A stretch of 64,000 nucleotides of DNA from Paenibacillus wulumuqiensis (GTDB taxonomy: Bacteria > Bacillota > Bacilli > Paenibacillales > Paenibacillaceae). Positions 16,076 through 25,251 of this stretch are shown here, piece after piece. The translations under genes and the position numbers were made by a program. The stretch covers positions 124,001 through 188,000 of the forward strand of contig NZ_KQ040795.1 in the NCBI RefSeq assembly GCF_000971965.1. The letters run 5' to 3'. The notes beneath the pieces are model-generated. The model saw only the letters and a list, made by a program, of their open reading frames with translations, made no database searches and was not told the origin of the DNA. The number at the start of each line of letters is the position of its first letter. Within the stretch, counting starts at the first letter, position 1.

Positions 16076-17683
16076 TCATTGTTCCCGATCCGCTGCCCGG
16101 TGGCTGCGGCTGTACCAGCGGCTGACCTGTTCCGCCTCCCGGTGCTCCAATCGGTTGGTCTGGAAAGTGGTATGTCCTGCCGCGATATACAAGCGGAGCG
16201 TCAGCAGATGCTGGCGACGCTGCAGCCGACTGCCGGTGAAGCTGAAAGCTTCAATATGCTTCCATAACACGCAGTGTGTATAGTGGGACACATACCGGTT
16301 CGCGATAATGAGCCGCTCTTCATCCAGTGCGGCGCCGGAGCGGCGATACCGACCATAATCCAGCAGCACAATGACCAGCACCAGCACGAGACCTATCAGC
16401 AGGCCGTACATGGACAGGAAATAGATGCCTGCCGCGGTAATAATGCCGCCGATTAGCAGCCCCGGCCATACATATGCCCAGAGCGCCCGGGATGGTGAAC
16501 GATACTCCGGCTGGCGGTACAGAAACCCGGGCACGACCGAGTCGAGCAGCGTCTGCACTTCGCTCCTGTGAATAAAGGGATGCAGCACCGGTGCCTTGGC
16601 ATCCCTGCCGGAGGAGACGACATGCAGCTGGATCTGGGCAAAGCCGAGCCAGCGGCGAATCGCACTTTCCTTGACGGTCACCGCCTGTACATGTCTCGGA
16701 TGAAATACGAACTGTCTGCGTTCCAGCAGTCCATAGCGGACAGACAGCCGCTCTCCGCTGCGATAGACGGAGAATCCGGCGTATTTGACAATAAACAGCA
16801 CGAGCGACAGCAGCCAGGCAAAGATCAGACCGATCAGCACCGCCCCCAGCAGCGCCTGAATGCCGGTAATATACCCGCGTGCATTATCCATCAGCTGGTT
16901 CACCAAACTGCCGGGCAGAATATCACCGGCAAAAGAATAAATACCCGCGATAAAAGCCAGTCCCAATCCCAGGTTCAGCTCGGTCAGCGCCGCTCGCAGC
17001 AGCTGCGGAGTGGTCAACCGGTATAACAGCTGTGGCACGAGCTGCGGCGAACTGGTGGCACCGTTCGGAAAATTACCGGCACCGCTGCCCCCTCTACCAT
17101 TCCCCAAGGAAGCAGAAGAATTCGGTAAACCATCACCTTCATCTCCTGTACGGTTGTGCAGAGAATCGGCATTTTCCGCTGCCATCTCTGCTGGTTCGTA
17201 AGAAGATTCCGGCCGCATTTCCATAGAAACGGCAGCCTGCTCCAGCATTCCCTGCAGACGTTCCGCTTCAGCAGAAGACAGTACTTCCAGCACAGCGTCT
17301 CCATCGGAGCTTCCTCCCGGCGTCTCGATCTTGAGCTGTACGACACCGAGCAGGCGCTGAATCAGCGGCTGTTCGATACTGACCGAGTGAATGCGCGAAT
17401 AATAGATGGCTTTCTCCCGGCGCTGAAGCAGTCCGCTCCGGATCACCAGGCGATCTTCTTCCTCCTGATAGGTGAACCGGCGCCAGGCTGCGATCTGATA
17501 CAGCCCACTCAGCAGGAGCAGCAGCAGTACTCCGCCGATCGTCCAGTACACCGACGCAGACAGACCATCACCGCTGATGATCCGTACAGCAGCCAGCACG
17601 AGCAGGAAAGCCAGATTTTTAACGGTACGCAGCAGTGCAAAAGCGACATACAACAGGTGCATCCGGCGCGGCTGCTGATTCAT
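16076..17683 (-). CDS. ydbT: Bacterial PH-domain membrane protein YdbT
   Basis: The 535-residue protein has two copies of a unit made of paired membrane helices followed by a bacterial PH domain (bPH2, DUF304), with a third PH-like segment near the C-terminus. Typical PH-start strands are EEEDRLVIRSGLLQRREKAIYY (first 20 residues region near 75-97) and GERLSVRYGLLERRQFVF near 313-330. A Gly/Asn/Ser-rich low-complexity linker lies around residues 165-210. In B. subtilis the YdbS-YdbT pair protects against certain bacteriocins. The start overlaps the ydbS stop by 4 bases (ATGA). It is longer than B. subtilis YdbT (about 490), mostly by the linker. Confidence 0.88.
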   Translation of the reverse strand: MNQQPRRMHLLYVAFALLRTVKNLAFLLVLAAVRIISGDGLSASVYWTIGGVLLLLLLSGLYQIAAWRRFTYQEEEDRLVIRSGLLQRREKAIYYSRIHSVSIEQPLIQRLLGVVQLKIETPGGSSDGDAVLEVLSSAEAERLQGMLEQAAVSMEMRPESSYEPAEMAAENADSLHNRTGDEGDGLPNSSASLGNGRGGSGAGNFPNGATSSPQLVPQLLYRLTTPQLLRAALTELNLGLGLAFIAGIYSFAGDILPGSLVNQLMDNARGYITGIQALLGAVLIGLIFAWLLSLVLFIVKYAGFSVYRSGERLSVRYGLLERRQFVFHPRHVQAVTVKESAIRRWLGFAQIQLHVVSSGRDAKAPVLHPFIHRSEVQTLLDSVVPGFLYRQPEYRSPSRALWAYVWPGLLIGGIITAAGIYFLSMYGLLIGLVLVLVIVLLDYGRYRRSGAALDEERLIIANRYVSHYTHCVLWKHIEAFSFTGSRLQRRQHLLTLRLYIAAGHTTFQTNRLEHREAEQVSRWYSRSHRAADREQ

Positions 17684-18168
17684 TCGTCTATCCTCCGCGC
17701 CAGGCGTCCGATCCGCTGCTTGAGCTGCTCCGCTTCCTCCAGCTTCACCCCGGCGATGGTGTGGGTCGTCGCCGCAGTGACAATATGTACCTCTGCCAGA
17801 TGATAACGCCGCAGAATCGGTCCAATCTCCAGCTCCACATGCTGTACCTTGCTCATCGGGACGAGCGTCTCACTGATAAAAAACAGCCCGTTATGTATCT
17901 CCAGCTCTTCATCCGATACGGCGAACCGGAAACGGTTGTACCGGATCGATGGGGCGATCATCACGTAGAACACGATCAGCAGCACACCCAGACCGATCAG
18001 TGCCGTCTTCAGCCACCATGGCATCTCAAACCAGCCCAGCCAGTCCGGCAGCAGTGCAATCGCCGCCAGAATCAGCAGGAAGATTCCATAGCCAATCAGC
18101 GCTCCCAGACGCTCTGCGGATTTCCAGTCAGGATGAAGCGGTCTCATTTCTGCTCCGGTAAATGACAT
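17680..18168 (-). CDS. ydbS: Bacterial PH-domain membrane protein YdbS
   Basis: The 162-residue partner of YdbT has two membrane helices (about residues 18-36 and 48-66) and then one bPH2 domain starting at RYNRFRFAVSDEELEIHNGLFF. ATG 18168 is chosen because AAGGAGGA lies just upstream; an in-frame start 57 bases earlier has no such site. Its stop overlaps ydbT, so the two proteins are probably made together and form a complex. Family knowledge: the pair contributes to resistance against circular or antimicrobial peptides in Bacillus. The two genes are followed by the terminator shared with the exporter. Confidence 0.88.
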   Translation of the reverse strand: MSFTGAEMRPLHPDWKSAERLGALIGYGIFLLILAAIALLPDWLGWFEMPWWLKTALIGLGVLLIVFYVMIAPSIRYNRFRFAVSDEELEIHNGLFFISETLVPMSKVQHVELEIGPILRRYHLAEVHIVTAATTHTIAGVKLEEAEQLKQRIGRLARRIDE

Positions 18169-18324
18169 CCTGTTCCTCCTTTGCTCATCAAGCAATATTT
18201 GTTCATCCGTATACGCTTTGCTCATTTACAAAAGTATACGTTAACAGTATATACACTATCTGCCTGCTTTTGGTGTCGATCTCTCCATATTTGATTGCTA
18301 GTATTACCAAAAAACAGATAAAAA

Positions 18325-18381
18325 AGCCGCCAGGACGGCAACAACACTTCACAAAGAAATGTCGTTTCCATTCTGGCGGCT
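18325..18381 (-). terminator. Terminator of the nfrA-type gene
   Basis: A 9-bp stem (18325-18333 with 18373-18381) with a long loop is followed on the minus strand by TTTTTATC. Confidence 0.72.
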
Positions 18382-18446
18382 GCTATCTCGCTGGCAGGAA
18401 GATTGGTGAACGCTGCATTATCTCTAACTCTGCCAAATCTCCAGAT

Positions 18447-19190
18447 TTAACGTTTATTGAACCCTTTTTTATCTAAAAATTCTTTGAGCTGCATTCGCGA
18501 AGGAGTGGTAAACTTCTGAGCCATCAGCGCAGACCATGGTGTGTTCCTGGTTCCGGCTGTACGAACGGATAGATAGTTGGACATCTGCTCATCGTACTCT
18601 TTTACACTCTGCTCGGTCGCAGCGGTATCATAGGATTCATGATGCAGTACGGCCTTGAGCGGCAGCCTCGGGCGCAGGTCCGGCTCCTGATTCGGATAAC
18701 CGATACACATGCCGTATACCGGATAGACCAGCTCCGGCAGACCGAGCAGTTCGGCGGCTCCTTCGATATCGTTGCGGATTCCGCCGATATAGACGATGCC
18801 AAGTCCCATCGACTCGGCAGCAACGGCTGCATTCTGGGCAGCAAGCGTTACATCAGCGGTAGCTACGATAAAGTTTTCGACCGCATCGGTATACGACTCC
18901 TGCTCCGGCGCGTGCTGCTGCACTGCCTTTTCCAGACGATACAGATCGGCACACCAGACGAGAAAGACCGGACATTCCACGATATAACGCTGATTGCCGG
19001 CCAGCTCGGACAGCTGGGCCTTGCGCTTCGGATCGCGGATGGCAATGACGCTGTAAGCCTGCACGTTACTGGAGCTGGAAGCCATCTGCCCGGCAGCAAT
19101 AATCGTCTCCAGCTGGTCATCGGTGACCGGGTCCGGCTTGTAGCTGCGAATTGAGCGGTGATTCATTAACAGATTAATCGTATCGTTCAC
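18447..19190 (-). CDS. nfrA: NfrA-type FMN-containing NAD(P)H oxidoreductase
   Basis: The 247-residue flavoprotein reduces nitro compounds, flavins or quinones with NAD(P)H. It matches B. subtilis NfrA along its length: NHRSIRSY at the N-terminus, AAGQMASSSSNVQAYSVI (FMN-binding region), CADLYRLE, AAESMGLGIVYIGGIRND, then the end KGFNKR. The probable start is GTG 19190 with AGGAGTG 10 bases upstream; a TTG 27 bases earlier is also open. Length agrees with NfrA (249). It is a single gene with its own terminator. NfrA homologues respond to oxidative and disulfide stress in Bacillus; no operator is visible here. Confidence 0.9.
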   Translation of the reverse strand: MNDTINLLMNHRSIRSYKPDPVTDDQLETIIAAGQMASSSSNVQAYSVIAIRDPKRKAQLSELAGNQRYIVECPVFLVWCADLYRLEKAVQQHAPEQESYTDAVENFIVATADVTLAAQNAAVAAESMGLGIVYIGGIRNDIEGAAELLGLPELVYPVYGMCIGYPNQEPDLRPRLPLKAVLHHESYDTAATEQSVKEYDEQMSNYLSVRTAGTRNTPWSALMAQKFTTPSRMQLKEFLDKKGFNKR

Positions 19191-19351
19191 GGTTGCACTA
19201 CACTCCTGTCTATACAATGTTATCGTATCTTAACCATGCGCAGGATCAGATGAAGCAGATTGTATCCTGCACATTATAATACACAATACCGTAATACTGC
19301 AGAAGCGGAACGAAAACCTACATCTGCACGGGTCGAAGACACTCATGCTGC

Positions 19352-19795
19352 TTACAGCGAGCCCAGCCAGATCGTCAATCCAACAAATCCGGCCCAGCCC
19401 ACGATCTGCAGCAGCCCGATCGTCAGGCTGGTAATCGCAAATCCCCTGCCGCGTGAAGAACGCAGCGATAATATCGCAAATACAAGTGACAAGAGGATAA
19501 TCGCCGCCGAGACGACCAGCCCCACTATAACGAGCATCGGCATCACGCCAAATTCCGCATTGGCGGCAACCAGAATAATAAATAAACACACAACGCCCGA
19601 CATGCTGATCAGACCGATCAGGCTCAGTACAAATGATGTGAGTGCCATAACGAACCGGTCCCTGCCAGTCTGCTGATCGGGATGATGCTCTGGTTGATGC
19701 AGCGGATAATACCCATTCGGAGGCGGCCGGTAACCCGGCGGCGGTGGTGATGTCTGATACGGTTGGCCCTGCTGGCCGGAATGATCTTCGTGCAT
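19352..19795 (-). CDS. DUF4190-like small membrane protein with Pro-rich N-terminus
   Basis: The 147-residue protein has a soluble N-terminal tail of about 45 residues rich in Pro, Gln, Tyr and His (PPPPGYRPPP), followed by three hydrophobic segments near 50-75, 82-107 and 120-143. The pattern, including the short loop with RSSRGRGFAITSLTIGL between helices 2 and 3, resembles DUF4190/CcmD-like small membrane proteins, which have no assigned function. GGGAGGG lies 5-6 bases before ATG 19795. It sits 69 bases downstream of copA on the same strand with no terminator visible between, so read-through from copper induction is possible. Confidence 0.75.
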   Translation of the reverse strand: MHEDHSGQQGQPYQTSPPPPGYRPPPNGYYPLHQPEHHPDQQTGRDRFVMALTSFVLSLIGLISMSGVVCLFIILVAANAEFGVMPMLVIVGLVVSAAIILLSLVFAILSLRSSRGRGFAITSLTIGLLQIVGWAGFVGLTIWLGSL

Positions 19796-19864
19796 AATAC
19801 CCTCCCAAAAAACTATAAAATCGCCTGCATCCCAGACTATCTACCTTCAGGAGTATAGTATACC

Positions 19865-22375
19865 TTATTTGCCAGTATGCAGCTGCGGCTTTTGCAGCTT
19901 GATCCGCTGCAGACGCAGTGCATTCAGTACGACCGAGACGGAGCTGAATGCCATTGCCGCTCCGGCCAGCCATGGCGCCAGCAGCCCCGCAGCCGCCACC
20001 GGAATGCCGATCACATTGTAAGCGAGCGCCCAGAACAGATTCTGGCGGATATTGCGAATCGTACGACGGCTGATCAGGATCGCATCGGCGATACCGTTCA
20101 GATCCCCACGCATCAGGGTGACATCTGCCGCTTCCATCGCTACATCGGTGCCGGTACCGATCGCAATACCGGTATCTGCGGTTGCCAGTGCCGGCGCATC
20201 ATTAATCCCGTCTCCAACCATGGCGACGATGCGGCCTTCCTGCTGCAGACGCTTGATCTCGGCGGCTTTGCCTTCCGGCAGTACGCCGGCCAGAATCCGG
20301 TCCACTCCGGTCTGCTGCCCGATCGCCCGGGCCGTGCGTTCATTGTCACCGGTAATCATGATCACTTCCATGCCCATATGCTGCAGACGCTGTATCGCCT
20401 CTCTGGACGTCTCCTTGACCGTATCGGCGACAGCCAGCCAGCCGGTATACTGGCCATTCACTGCCGTGAGCATTACGGTTTTGCCCTGGCTTTCCACCTG
20501 CTGTACTTCTTCTTCCAGATTATTGCCGGAGATGCCTGCTTCTTGCAGCAGCAGCCGTGTGCCGATCAGCAGCTGCTGGCCAGCGATAACGGCCCGGATA
20601 CCCTTTCCGGGTATATTTTCAAAAGATTCCACCGGGCTGGCAGCAATATCACGTTCCTGCAGCCCCTGTACAATCGCCCGGGCCAACGGATGTTCGGAAG
20701 CGGCTTCTGCACTGGCGATACCCTGCAGCCAGACCCGCTCTTCCAGTCCGTTTGTTCCCGGAACAAAATGAATATCGGTCAGCACCGGCTCGCCGCGTGT
20801 AATCGTACCCGTCTTGTCCAGGACGATGGTATTCACCTTGTGCGCGGCTTCCAGATGTTCGCCGCCCTTGAACAGGATGCCGTATTCCGCCGCACGGCCC
20901 GATCCGGCCATAATGGACGTTGGTGTAGCGAGACCGAGCGCACATGGACAGGCAATGACGAGCACGGCGATCGCCTTTTCCAGTGCACTGCTAAAGTTGC
21001 CCGGCTCCAGACCGAGATACCAGACAACAAAGGTCAGCAGCGCAATCCCGACCACAATCGGTACAAATATGCCCGAGATCACATCCGCCATCCTCTGAAT
21101 CGGGGCTTTGGATACCTGGGCTTCCTCGACGACCCGGATAATCTGGGCGAGTGCGGTATCCCGTCCCACCCGGTTCACCCGGAAGCGCAGCCGTCCATTC
21201 TGGTTGATCGTCGCTCCGATTACCGCATCGCCGACCGTTTTGTCGACCGGCAGACTCTCACCGGTGAGCATCGACTCATCGACCGAAGACCGGCCTTCCA
21301 GCACCTCGCCATCGACAGGAATTTTCTCACCCGGTTTGACAATAACAATATCATGGAGCTGCACATCATCGACGGGTATCTCCATCTCCCCGCCGTCCCG
21401 CTCGACCCGTGCCGTCTGGGCACGCAGATTCATCAAGCTGCGGATCGCTTCGGAAGAACGGCCTTTGGCCCGGTGCTCAAACCACTTACCGAGCAGGATC
21501 AGCGTCACCAGAATCGAGCTGACTTCAAAATAAAGCTCCACCTGTGTTCCCGGTACGAATACCGAGCGGATAATCAGGAACAGACTGTAAAAGTAGGCGG
21601 CCGATGTACCGAGTGCGACCAGTACATCCATATTGGCACTGCCGCTGCGAAGCGCTTTGTACGCGCCCACATAGAACTGCCAGCCGATAACAAACTGCAC
21701 CGGTGTCGCCAGAATCAGCTGGAACCAGGGATTCATCAGAATCGAAGGGGTGCTGATCCATGAGGTAATGCTAAAGTGACCGAGCATCGCCCACAGCAGC
21801 GGCAGTGACAATACTGCCGAGATGATCAGTTTCCACTTGCGCATGACCGCTTCTCGCTCGCGCCGCTGCTCAATGCCTTCCTCATGCTTCGGTTCGGCCT
21901 TGTAGCCGAGCTTTTCCACTTTGCGGGTAATCTCTTCCAGCGTCACGCTGCCGGGATTATACTGCACCCGTGCAGTCTCCAGCGCGAGGTTCACATTGAC
22001 TTCGGATACTCCCTCCATGCGCCGGATGCCTTTCTCGATCCGGGTTGCACAGGCGGCGCAGGTCATACCGATAATATCAAGATCGGCAGTTTCCTTGAGC
22101 GGCTGGTAGCCGAGCTGTTCAATCTTACGCTCGACGGCGGCTTCATCAATTTGTGCCGGATCATAGATCACCGAAGCACGTTCCAAGGCCAGATTTACAT
22201 TGGCTTCCTGTACCCCTTCCAGTCGGCGCAGACCTTTCTCGATCCGGGCCGAGCAGGCCGCACAGGTCATACCTCCAATCTGCAATTGCAGCTGGCGTGC
22301 AGAACCGTCAGCTGCTGCACCTGATGGCACTGTATCCGCCGCAGAAGCGTTGGCAGCGTTGTGTGGACTATTCAT
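19865..22375 (-). CDS. copA: Copper(I)-exporting P-type ATPase
   Basis: The 836-residue P1B-type ATPase pumps Cu(I) out of the cell. Two N-terminal heavy-metal domains each carry GMTCAAC (about residues 33-39 and 102-108). The membrane part contains the ion-binding [10 protein letters not shown], and the cytoplasmic part contains TGES, the phosphorylation site DKTGTIT and the hinge [11 protein letters not shown]. Helix 7-8 residues near [12 protein letters not shown] follow. AAAAGGAGG lies upstream of ATG 22375. It has its own CsoR operator and is separated from copZ by a terminator, so copA can be transcribed alone, unlike the strict copZA operon of B. subtilis. Confidence 0.96.
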   Translation of the reverse strand: MNSPHNAANASAADTVPSGAAADGSARQLQLQIGGMTCAACSARIEKGLRRLEGVQEANVNLALERASVIYDPAQIDEAAVERKIEQLGYQPLKETADLDIIGMTCAACATRIEKGIRRMEGVSEVNVNLALETARVQYNPGSVTLEEITRKVEKLGYKAEPKHEEGIEQRREREAVMRKWKLIISAVLSLPLLWAMLGHFSITSWISTPSILMNPWFQLILATPVQFVIGWQFYVGAYKALRSGSANMDVLVALGTSAAYFYSLFLIIRSVFVPGTQVELYFEVSSILVTLILLGKWFEHRAKGRSSEAIRSLMNLRAQTARVERDGGEMEIPVDDVQLHDIVIVKPGEKIPVDGEVLEGRSSVDESMLTGESLPVDKTVGDAVIGATINQNGRLRFRVNRVGRDTALAQIIRVVEEAQVSKAPIQRMADVISGIFVPIVVGIALLTFVVWYLGLEPGNFSSALEKAIAVLVIACPCALGLATPTSIMAGSGRAAEYGILFKGGEHLEAAHKVNTIVLDKTGTITRGEPVLTDIHFVPGTNGLEERVWLQGIASAEAASEHPLARAIVQGLQERDIAASPVESFENIPGKGIRAVIAGQQLLIGTRLLLQEAGISGNNLEEEVQQVESQGKTVMLTAVNGQYTGWLAVADTVKETSREAIQRLQHMGMEVIMITGDNERTARAIGQQTGVDRILAGVLPEGKAAEIKRLQQEGRIVAMVGDGINDAPALATADTGIAIGTGTDVAMEAADVTLMRGDLNGIADAILISRRTIRNIRQNLFWALAYNVIGIPVAAAGLLAPWLAGAAMAFSSVSVVLNALRLQRIKLQKPQLHTGK

Positions 22376-22439
22376 ACGATAACCTCCTTTTAACCTTTTA
22401 TCCTGTTAGGATTTGTTATATCATATCTTTCATTCAAAA

Positions 22440-22454
22440 TACCCCCAGGGGGTA
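22440..22454. promoter_or_regulatory. CsoR operator upstream of copA
   Basis: TACCCCCAGGGGGTA is a perfect palindrome around a central A and fits the GC-tract operator recognised by CsoR copper sensors. It lies about 65-80 bases before the copA start. Confidence 0.85.
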
Positions 22455-22472
22455 CATATAAGTGTTAAATAA

Positions 22473-22488
22473 AAGCCCATGTGGGCTT
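22473..22488 (-). terminator. Terminator between copZ and copA
   Basis: A 6-bp stem (22473-22478 with 22483-22488, loop of 4) is followed on the minus strand by TTTTATTT. It lies just upstream of the copA CsoR operator. The 276-base gap 22376-22651 holds this, the operator and no gene. Confidence 0.65.
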
Positions 22489-22651
22489 GGTTGCGTGCTT
22501 ATTGAATACTTGGCTTATTGAATACTTGTTGTTACCAGGGTTATTAAAAAGATGACGCTGGATTGGCGTCCGGCATGAGCATCTGAAAACATCATCTGCC
22601 GTCAGGTGCTCATTCGGCTGCCATGTTCTATTCGCGGATGAGTAATGGTCC

Positions 22652-22873
22652 TCAGGCTCCTGCCGAGACAACATCGTATCCCTGATCTTCGATTGCTTCG
22701 GTCAATTTAACGACATCCAGCTGCTGTGCATCGTATTCGATATCCACGGATTTGGCTTCCAGATTCACTTTGCCTTTGGCGCCAATCTCAGCAAGTGCAC
22801 CTTCTACAGATTGTACGCAGTGCTGGCAGGACATGCCTTCCACTTCCAGCGTTACATTTGTCATTTGTGTCAT
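22652..22873 (-). CDS. copZ: Copper chaperone
   Basis: The 73-residue heavy-metal-binding protein carries Cu(I) to CopA and CsoR. The metal site is GMSCQHC with Cys16 and Cys19, and the fold is one HMA domain ending at YDVVSAGA. AAAGGAGG lies 9 bases upstream of ATG 22873. It lies between csoR and copA on the same strand. The 217-base gap to csoR is unusual because it is filled by a 23-bp tandem repeat (22898-23074), so the copZ leader is about 200 bases of repeated sequence if it is transcribed from csoR. Confidence 0.95.
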   Translation of the reverse strand: MTQMTNVTLEVEGMSCQHCVQSVEGALAEIGAKGKVNLEAKSVDIEYDAQQLDVVKLTEAIEDQGYDVVSAGA

Positions 22874-22897
22874 GATTTATTCCTCCTTTAAAATGTG

Positions 22898-23074
22898 TGT
22901 TGGATCGTCATCCGGATGGATGTTGGATCGTCATCCGGATGGATGTTGGATCGTCATCCGGATGGATGTTGGATCGTCATCCGGATGGATGTTGGATCGT
23001 CATCCGGATGGATGTTGGATCGTCATCCGGATGGATGTTGGATCGTCATCCGGATGGATGTTGGATCGTCATCC
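22898..23074. repeat. 23-bp tandem repeat between csoR and copZ
   Basis: Seven identical 23-bp units (22898-23058) and a 16-base partial eighth unit follow one another without spacers. Each unit contains the 10-bp perfect palindrome CATCCGGATG and an overlapping GGAT-4-ATCC inverted repeat. The unit length is not a multiple of three and leaves all frames open on the plus strand, but there is no sign it is coding. In the csoR-copZ transcript it would form a row of small hairpins. Perfect identity between copies suggests recent expansion. Confidence 0.93.
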
Positions 23075-23090
23075 ATCCTAACATATCACG

Positions 23091-23444
23091 TTATTTCAAC
23101 AATTTATTAATCGTAATCAGCAGTTCGTCAATCACTTCATTCTCTCCGGCCTCGATACGTTCGACTACACAGCTCTTCATATGACCTTCCAGCAGCAGGC
23201 GGCCGACCGAATTGAGTGCAGACTGGGCAGCGGCGATCTGGTTCAGTACGTCATCGCAGTAGGTATCCTTTTCGATCATGCCCTTAATGCCGCGAATCTG
23301 TCCCTCCACCCGGTTAAGACGACGCACCATATTGGTCTTCATCTCTTCGGAATGATGGCTGCGGCGGGTACTGCTGCATTCCGTATGATCTGCCAGCGCG
23401 GTATCCTGCGGGTGATCCTCCTGGATCATTTCTGTTTTCTCCAT
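23091..23444 (-). CDS. csoR: Copper-sensing transcriptional repressor
   Basis: The 117-residue all-helical DUF156 repressor binds DNA until Cu(I) occupies its C-H-C site, seen here as Cys63 (DTYCDD), His88 and Cys92 (HMKSC). The DNA-contact helix is RRLNRVEGQIRGIKGMIE. An N-terminal tail of about 35 residues rich in His, Glu and Asp precedes the core; some CsoR proteins have such tails. GAGGAGG lies upstream of ATG 23444. Its promoter contains a CsoR operator in the spacer, so it represses itself together with copZ; a second operator lies before copA. Confidence 0.95.
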   Translation of the reverse strand: MEKTEMIQEDHPQDTALADHTECSSTRRSHHSEEMKTNMVRRLNRVEGQIRGIKGMIEKDTYCDDVLNQIAAAQSALNSVGRLLLEGHMKSCVVERIEAGENEVIDELLITINKLLK

Positions 23445-23517
23445 CGTACAGCCTCCTCTTACACTTGCCCATACATCCCATCAACAGACATGTCAGGGTA
23501 AATGATCTTACAACCTC

Positions 23518-23546
23518 ATCATAACATACCCCATGGGGGTATTCAA
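23518..23546 (-). promoter_or_regulatory. csoR promoter with CsoR operator in the spacer
   Basis: On the minus strand TTGAAT (23546-23541), a 17-base spacer and TATGAT (23523-23518) form a promoter. The spacer is covered by the near-palindrome TACCCCATGGGGGTA (23527-23541). Binding there would block RNA polymerase directly. The rest of the 368-base gap 23445-23812 holds no gene. Confidence 0.85.
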
Positions 23547-23812
23547 CAGTTTCATTCACTATAATTTTATGTATGTAAAAGTATTTAAAATTTGATATAT
23601 TTCTTCCTTGAACCAATTCACGAATATACGGGAAATATGTTAAACTAAACAAGTATATTTTACTATTTTTGGAATTCAACTCGCCGATTCAGGCAAACTT
23701 TTTCATGATATTCCTGTTTGAACAGCTCCCTTTGATACTGCAGAATCCGGTTGGTGTCCAGTCGGACTCCTGCCCATATATCTTATACATATCATGGAAG
23801 AAGGGAAGTCAT

Positions 23813-24157
23813 ATGTCCAAAACCGATCGTTATCAGCAGATGATGGAGCAGACCCGGATTCGTTTTCTGCAGGACGCCGGGCTGAAAATGGAAGATTTGC
23901 GTATTCGCTTTCATACTTATCATGGCGATCCCTCCCCTGCCGGAATACCCGAGCTTCAGCATGCCATTCATCGCCATGCTCATGCGATCAAGGGGCTGGC
24001 ACTCATTCTTTCCTATGAAGAGATGGATGAGGTGTGCGGCGATATCCTCGCGATTGTGCTGCAGGAGCCGCCGCGGGATTGTAGCCTGGCAGAGATGGAG
24101 CACCTGCACAGGCTGGTGCTGACACTGGAACATCTGCTGGAAAAGGCCTCTTCCTGA
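23813..24157 (+). CDS. Orphan Hpt (histidine phosphotransfer) domain protein
   Basis: The 114-residue, mostly helical protein has the phosphotransfer signature HAHAIKGLA, with His57 as the probable phosphorylated residue, followed by the helices [16 protein letters not shown] and a C-terminal [16 protein letters not shown]. The first 25 residues form an extra helix. There is no kinase or receiver domain in the protein and none in adjacent genes. The nearest candidate partner in the window is the hybrid kinase at 11790-14087, which lacks an Hpt domain. ATG 23813 is preceded by AGAAGGGAAG. The length is typical of single-domain Hpt proteins. Partner assignment is inference. Confidence 0.72.
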   Translation: MSKTDRYQQMMEQTRIRFLQDAGLKMEDLRIRFHTYHGDPSPAGIPELQHAIHRHAHAIKGLALILSYEEMDEVCGDILAIVLQEPPRDCSLAEMEHLHRLVLTLEHLLEKASS

Positions 24158-24246
24158 TCCGTACAGCATTGGTCTCTGCCGTATTTCCTGTTACAATAGA
24201 TCAGGCTGACAGAGCAAATGATACTGAGAAAGGGGCCTTTTTCCCA

Positions 24247-24816
24247 TTGGCACAGTTATTTTTTAAATATGGCGCGATGAACAGCGGCAAGTCGATCGAG
24301 ATCCTCAAAGTTGCCCATAACTACGAAGAACAAAACAAGCATGTCCTGATTTTTACCTCGGCGCTCGATACGCGCGATGAGATGGGTTATGTCTCCTCCC
24401 GGATCGGTGTACGCCGTCAGGCGATTGCCATACATGAAGATACGGACATCTATACGATTGTCCAGAACTATACTCCCAAGCCTTCCTGCCTCCTGATCGA
24501 TGAGTGCCAGTTTCTGAAAAAGGAAGCGGTCCTGCAGCTGGTCGGTATTGTGGATGAACTGAATATCCCGGTCATGGGATTCGGATTGAAAAATGATTTC
24601 CAGAACCATCTCTTCGAAGGCAGCAAGTATATGCTACTGTATGCGGACAAGATCGAGGAAATGAAGACCATCTGCTGGTTCTGCGAGCGCAAAGCCACGA
24701 TGAACCTGCGCATGAAGGACGGTCGTCCCGTATATACCGGGGAACAGATCCAGATTGGCGGCAACGAGAGTTATTATCCGGTGTGCCGCAAGTGTTACAA
24801 CAATCCGCCAATTTGA
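24247..24816 (+). CDS. tdk: Thymidine kinase
   Basis: The 189-residue type II thymidine kinase phosphorylates thymidine with ATP for salvage. Motifs are the P-loop GAMNSGKS (residues 9-16), Walker B LLIDECQF, the lasso region and a zinc site formed by CWFC and CRKC near the C-terminus. Other family members begin MAQLFFRYG; here the same sequence begins with a TTG codon at 24247, with AAAGGGG 11 bases upstream, so I place the start there. An in-frame ATG 78 bases earlier would add residues with no family match. Neighbours are unrelated. A terminator follows about 130 bases downstream. Confidence 0.92.
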   Translation: MAQLFFKYGAMNSGKSIEILKVAHNYEEQNKHVLIFTSALDTRDEMGYVSSRIGVRRQAIAIHEDTDIYTIVQNYTPKPSCLLIDECQFLKKEAVLQLVGIVDELNIPVMGFGLKNDFQNHLFEGSKYMLLYADKIEEMKTICWFCERKATMNLRMKDGRPVYTGEQIQIGGNESYYPVCRKCYNNPPI

Positions 24817-24942
24817 GCGGTTGTGGACAGGACAGTGAGCAGGATCGCCGATCTGAACGAATGCGGAAAGGAAGCAGCGTTGCAGGATGAGTGTACATCC
24901 GTGCGGTTGTTCGCTGGATAGCGATAGAATGTGTGTAATAAC

Positions 24943-24986
24943 AAAAGGCTGACGATTGCATGGTGGATGCATGACGTCAGCCTTTT
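24943..24986. terminator. Terminator downstream of tdk
   Basis: A 12-bp stem (24943-24954 with 24975-24986) ends in CTTTTTGGTTTTT on the plus strand and TTTTGTTATT on the minus strand. It is part of the 435-base gap 24817-25251, which also holds one of the long hairpins. Confidence 0.82.
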
Positions 24987-25023
24987 TGGTTTTTGCGGAA
25001 ATGAGCAGGTTGGAGCATCATCC

Positions 25024-25147
25024 ACTCCGGCGAGGAATAAGGGCACGTCTTCCGGTGGAGCGCGGGAATCTGCGGAATTGGGAAGGAATGTAGATTCCCA
25101 TGCTCCAATGTCGTCCTTTGCCCTTATTTCCTTGCCTGCGTTCCGGG
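25024..25147. repeat. Long intergenic hairpin, copy B1
   Basis: The arms starting AGGAATAAGGGCACGTCTTC (25033) and ending at 25133 fold back on one another over about 50 bases each, with GTGGAGCGCGGGAATCT-type inner pairing and a short loop near 25080. The outer arms match copy B2 at 32190-32313 in inverted orientation, while the inner stems differ. No coding potential is seen. Confidence 0.8.
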
Positions 25148-25251
25148 GTTGTAAGGTTGGTTGGTGTCTTTTCTCTTACTTTGTAAGCTTAATCTATGGG
25201 GTTATATTTACTTTCTCCAGTTGCAGTTATCATGTATTGCTGCTTGTCCTG

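Noticed and set aside
19877-21763. 628-codon plus-strand frame across copA
   Set aside because: copA has all P-type ATPase motifs; the frame has no ribosome site or known domain.
22898-23074. CRISPR array
   Set aside because: Units are directly adjacent with no spacer sequence and no cas genes are near.
22752-23184. Three overlapping plus-strand frames encoding MLDRHPDG-type repeats
   Set aside because: The 23-bp repeat leaves all frames open because the unit is not a multiple of three; no ribosome site fits and the region is the copZ leader on the other strand.
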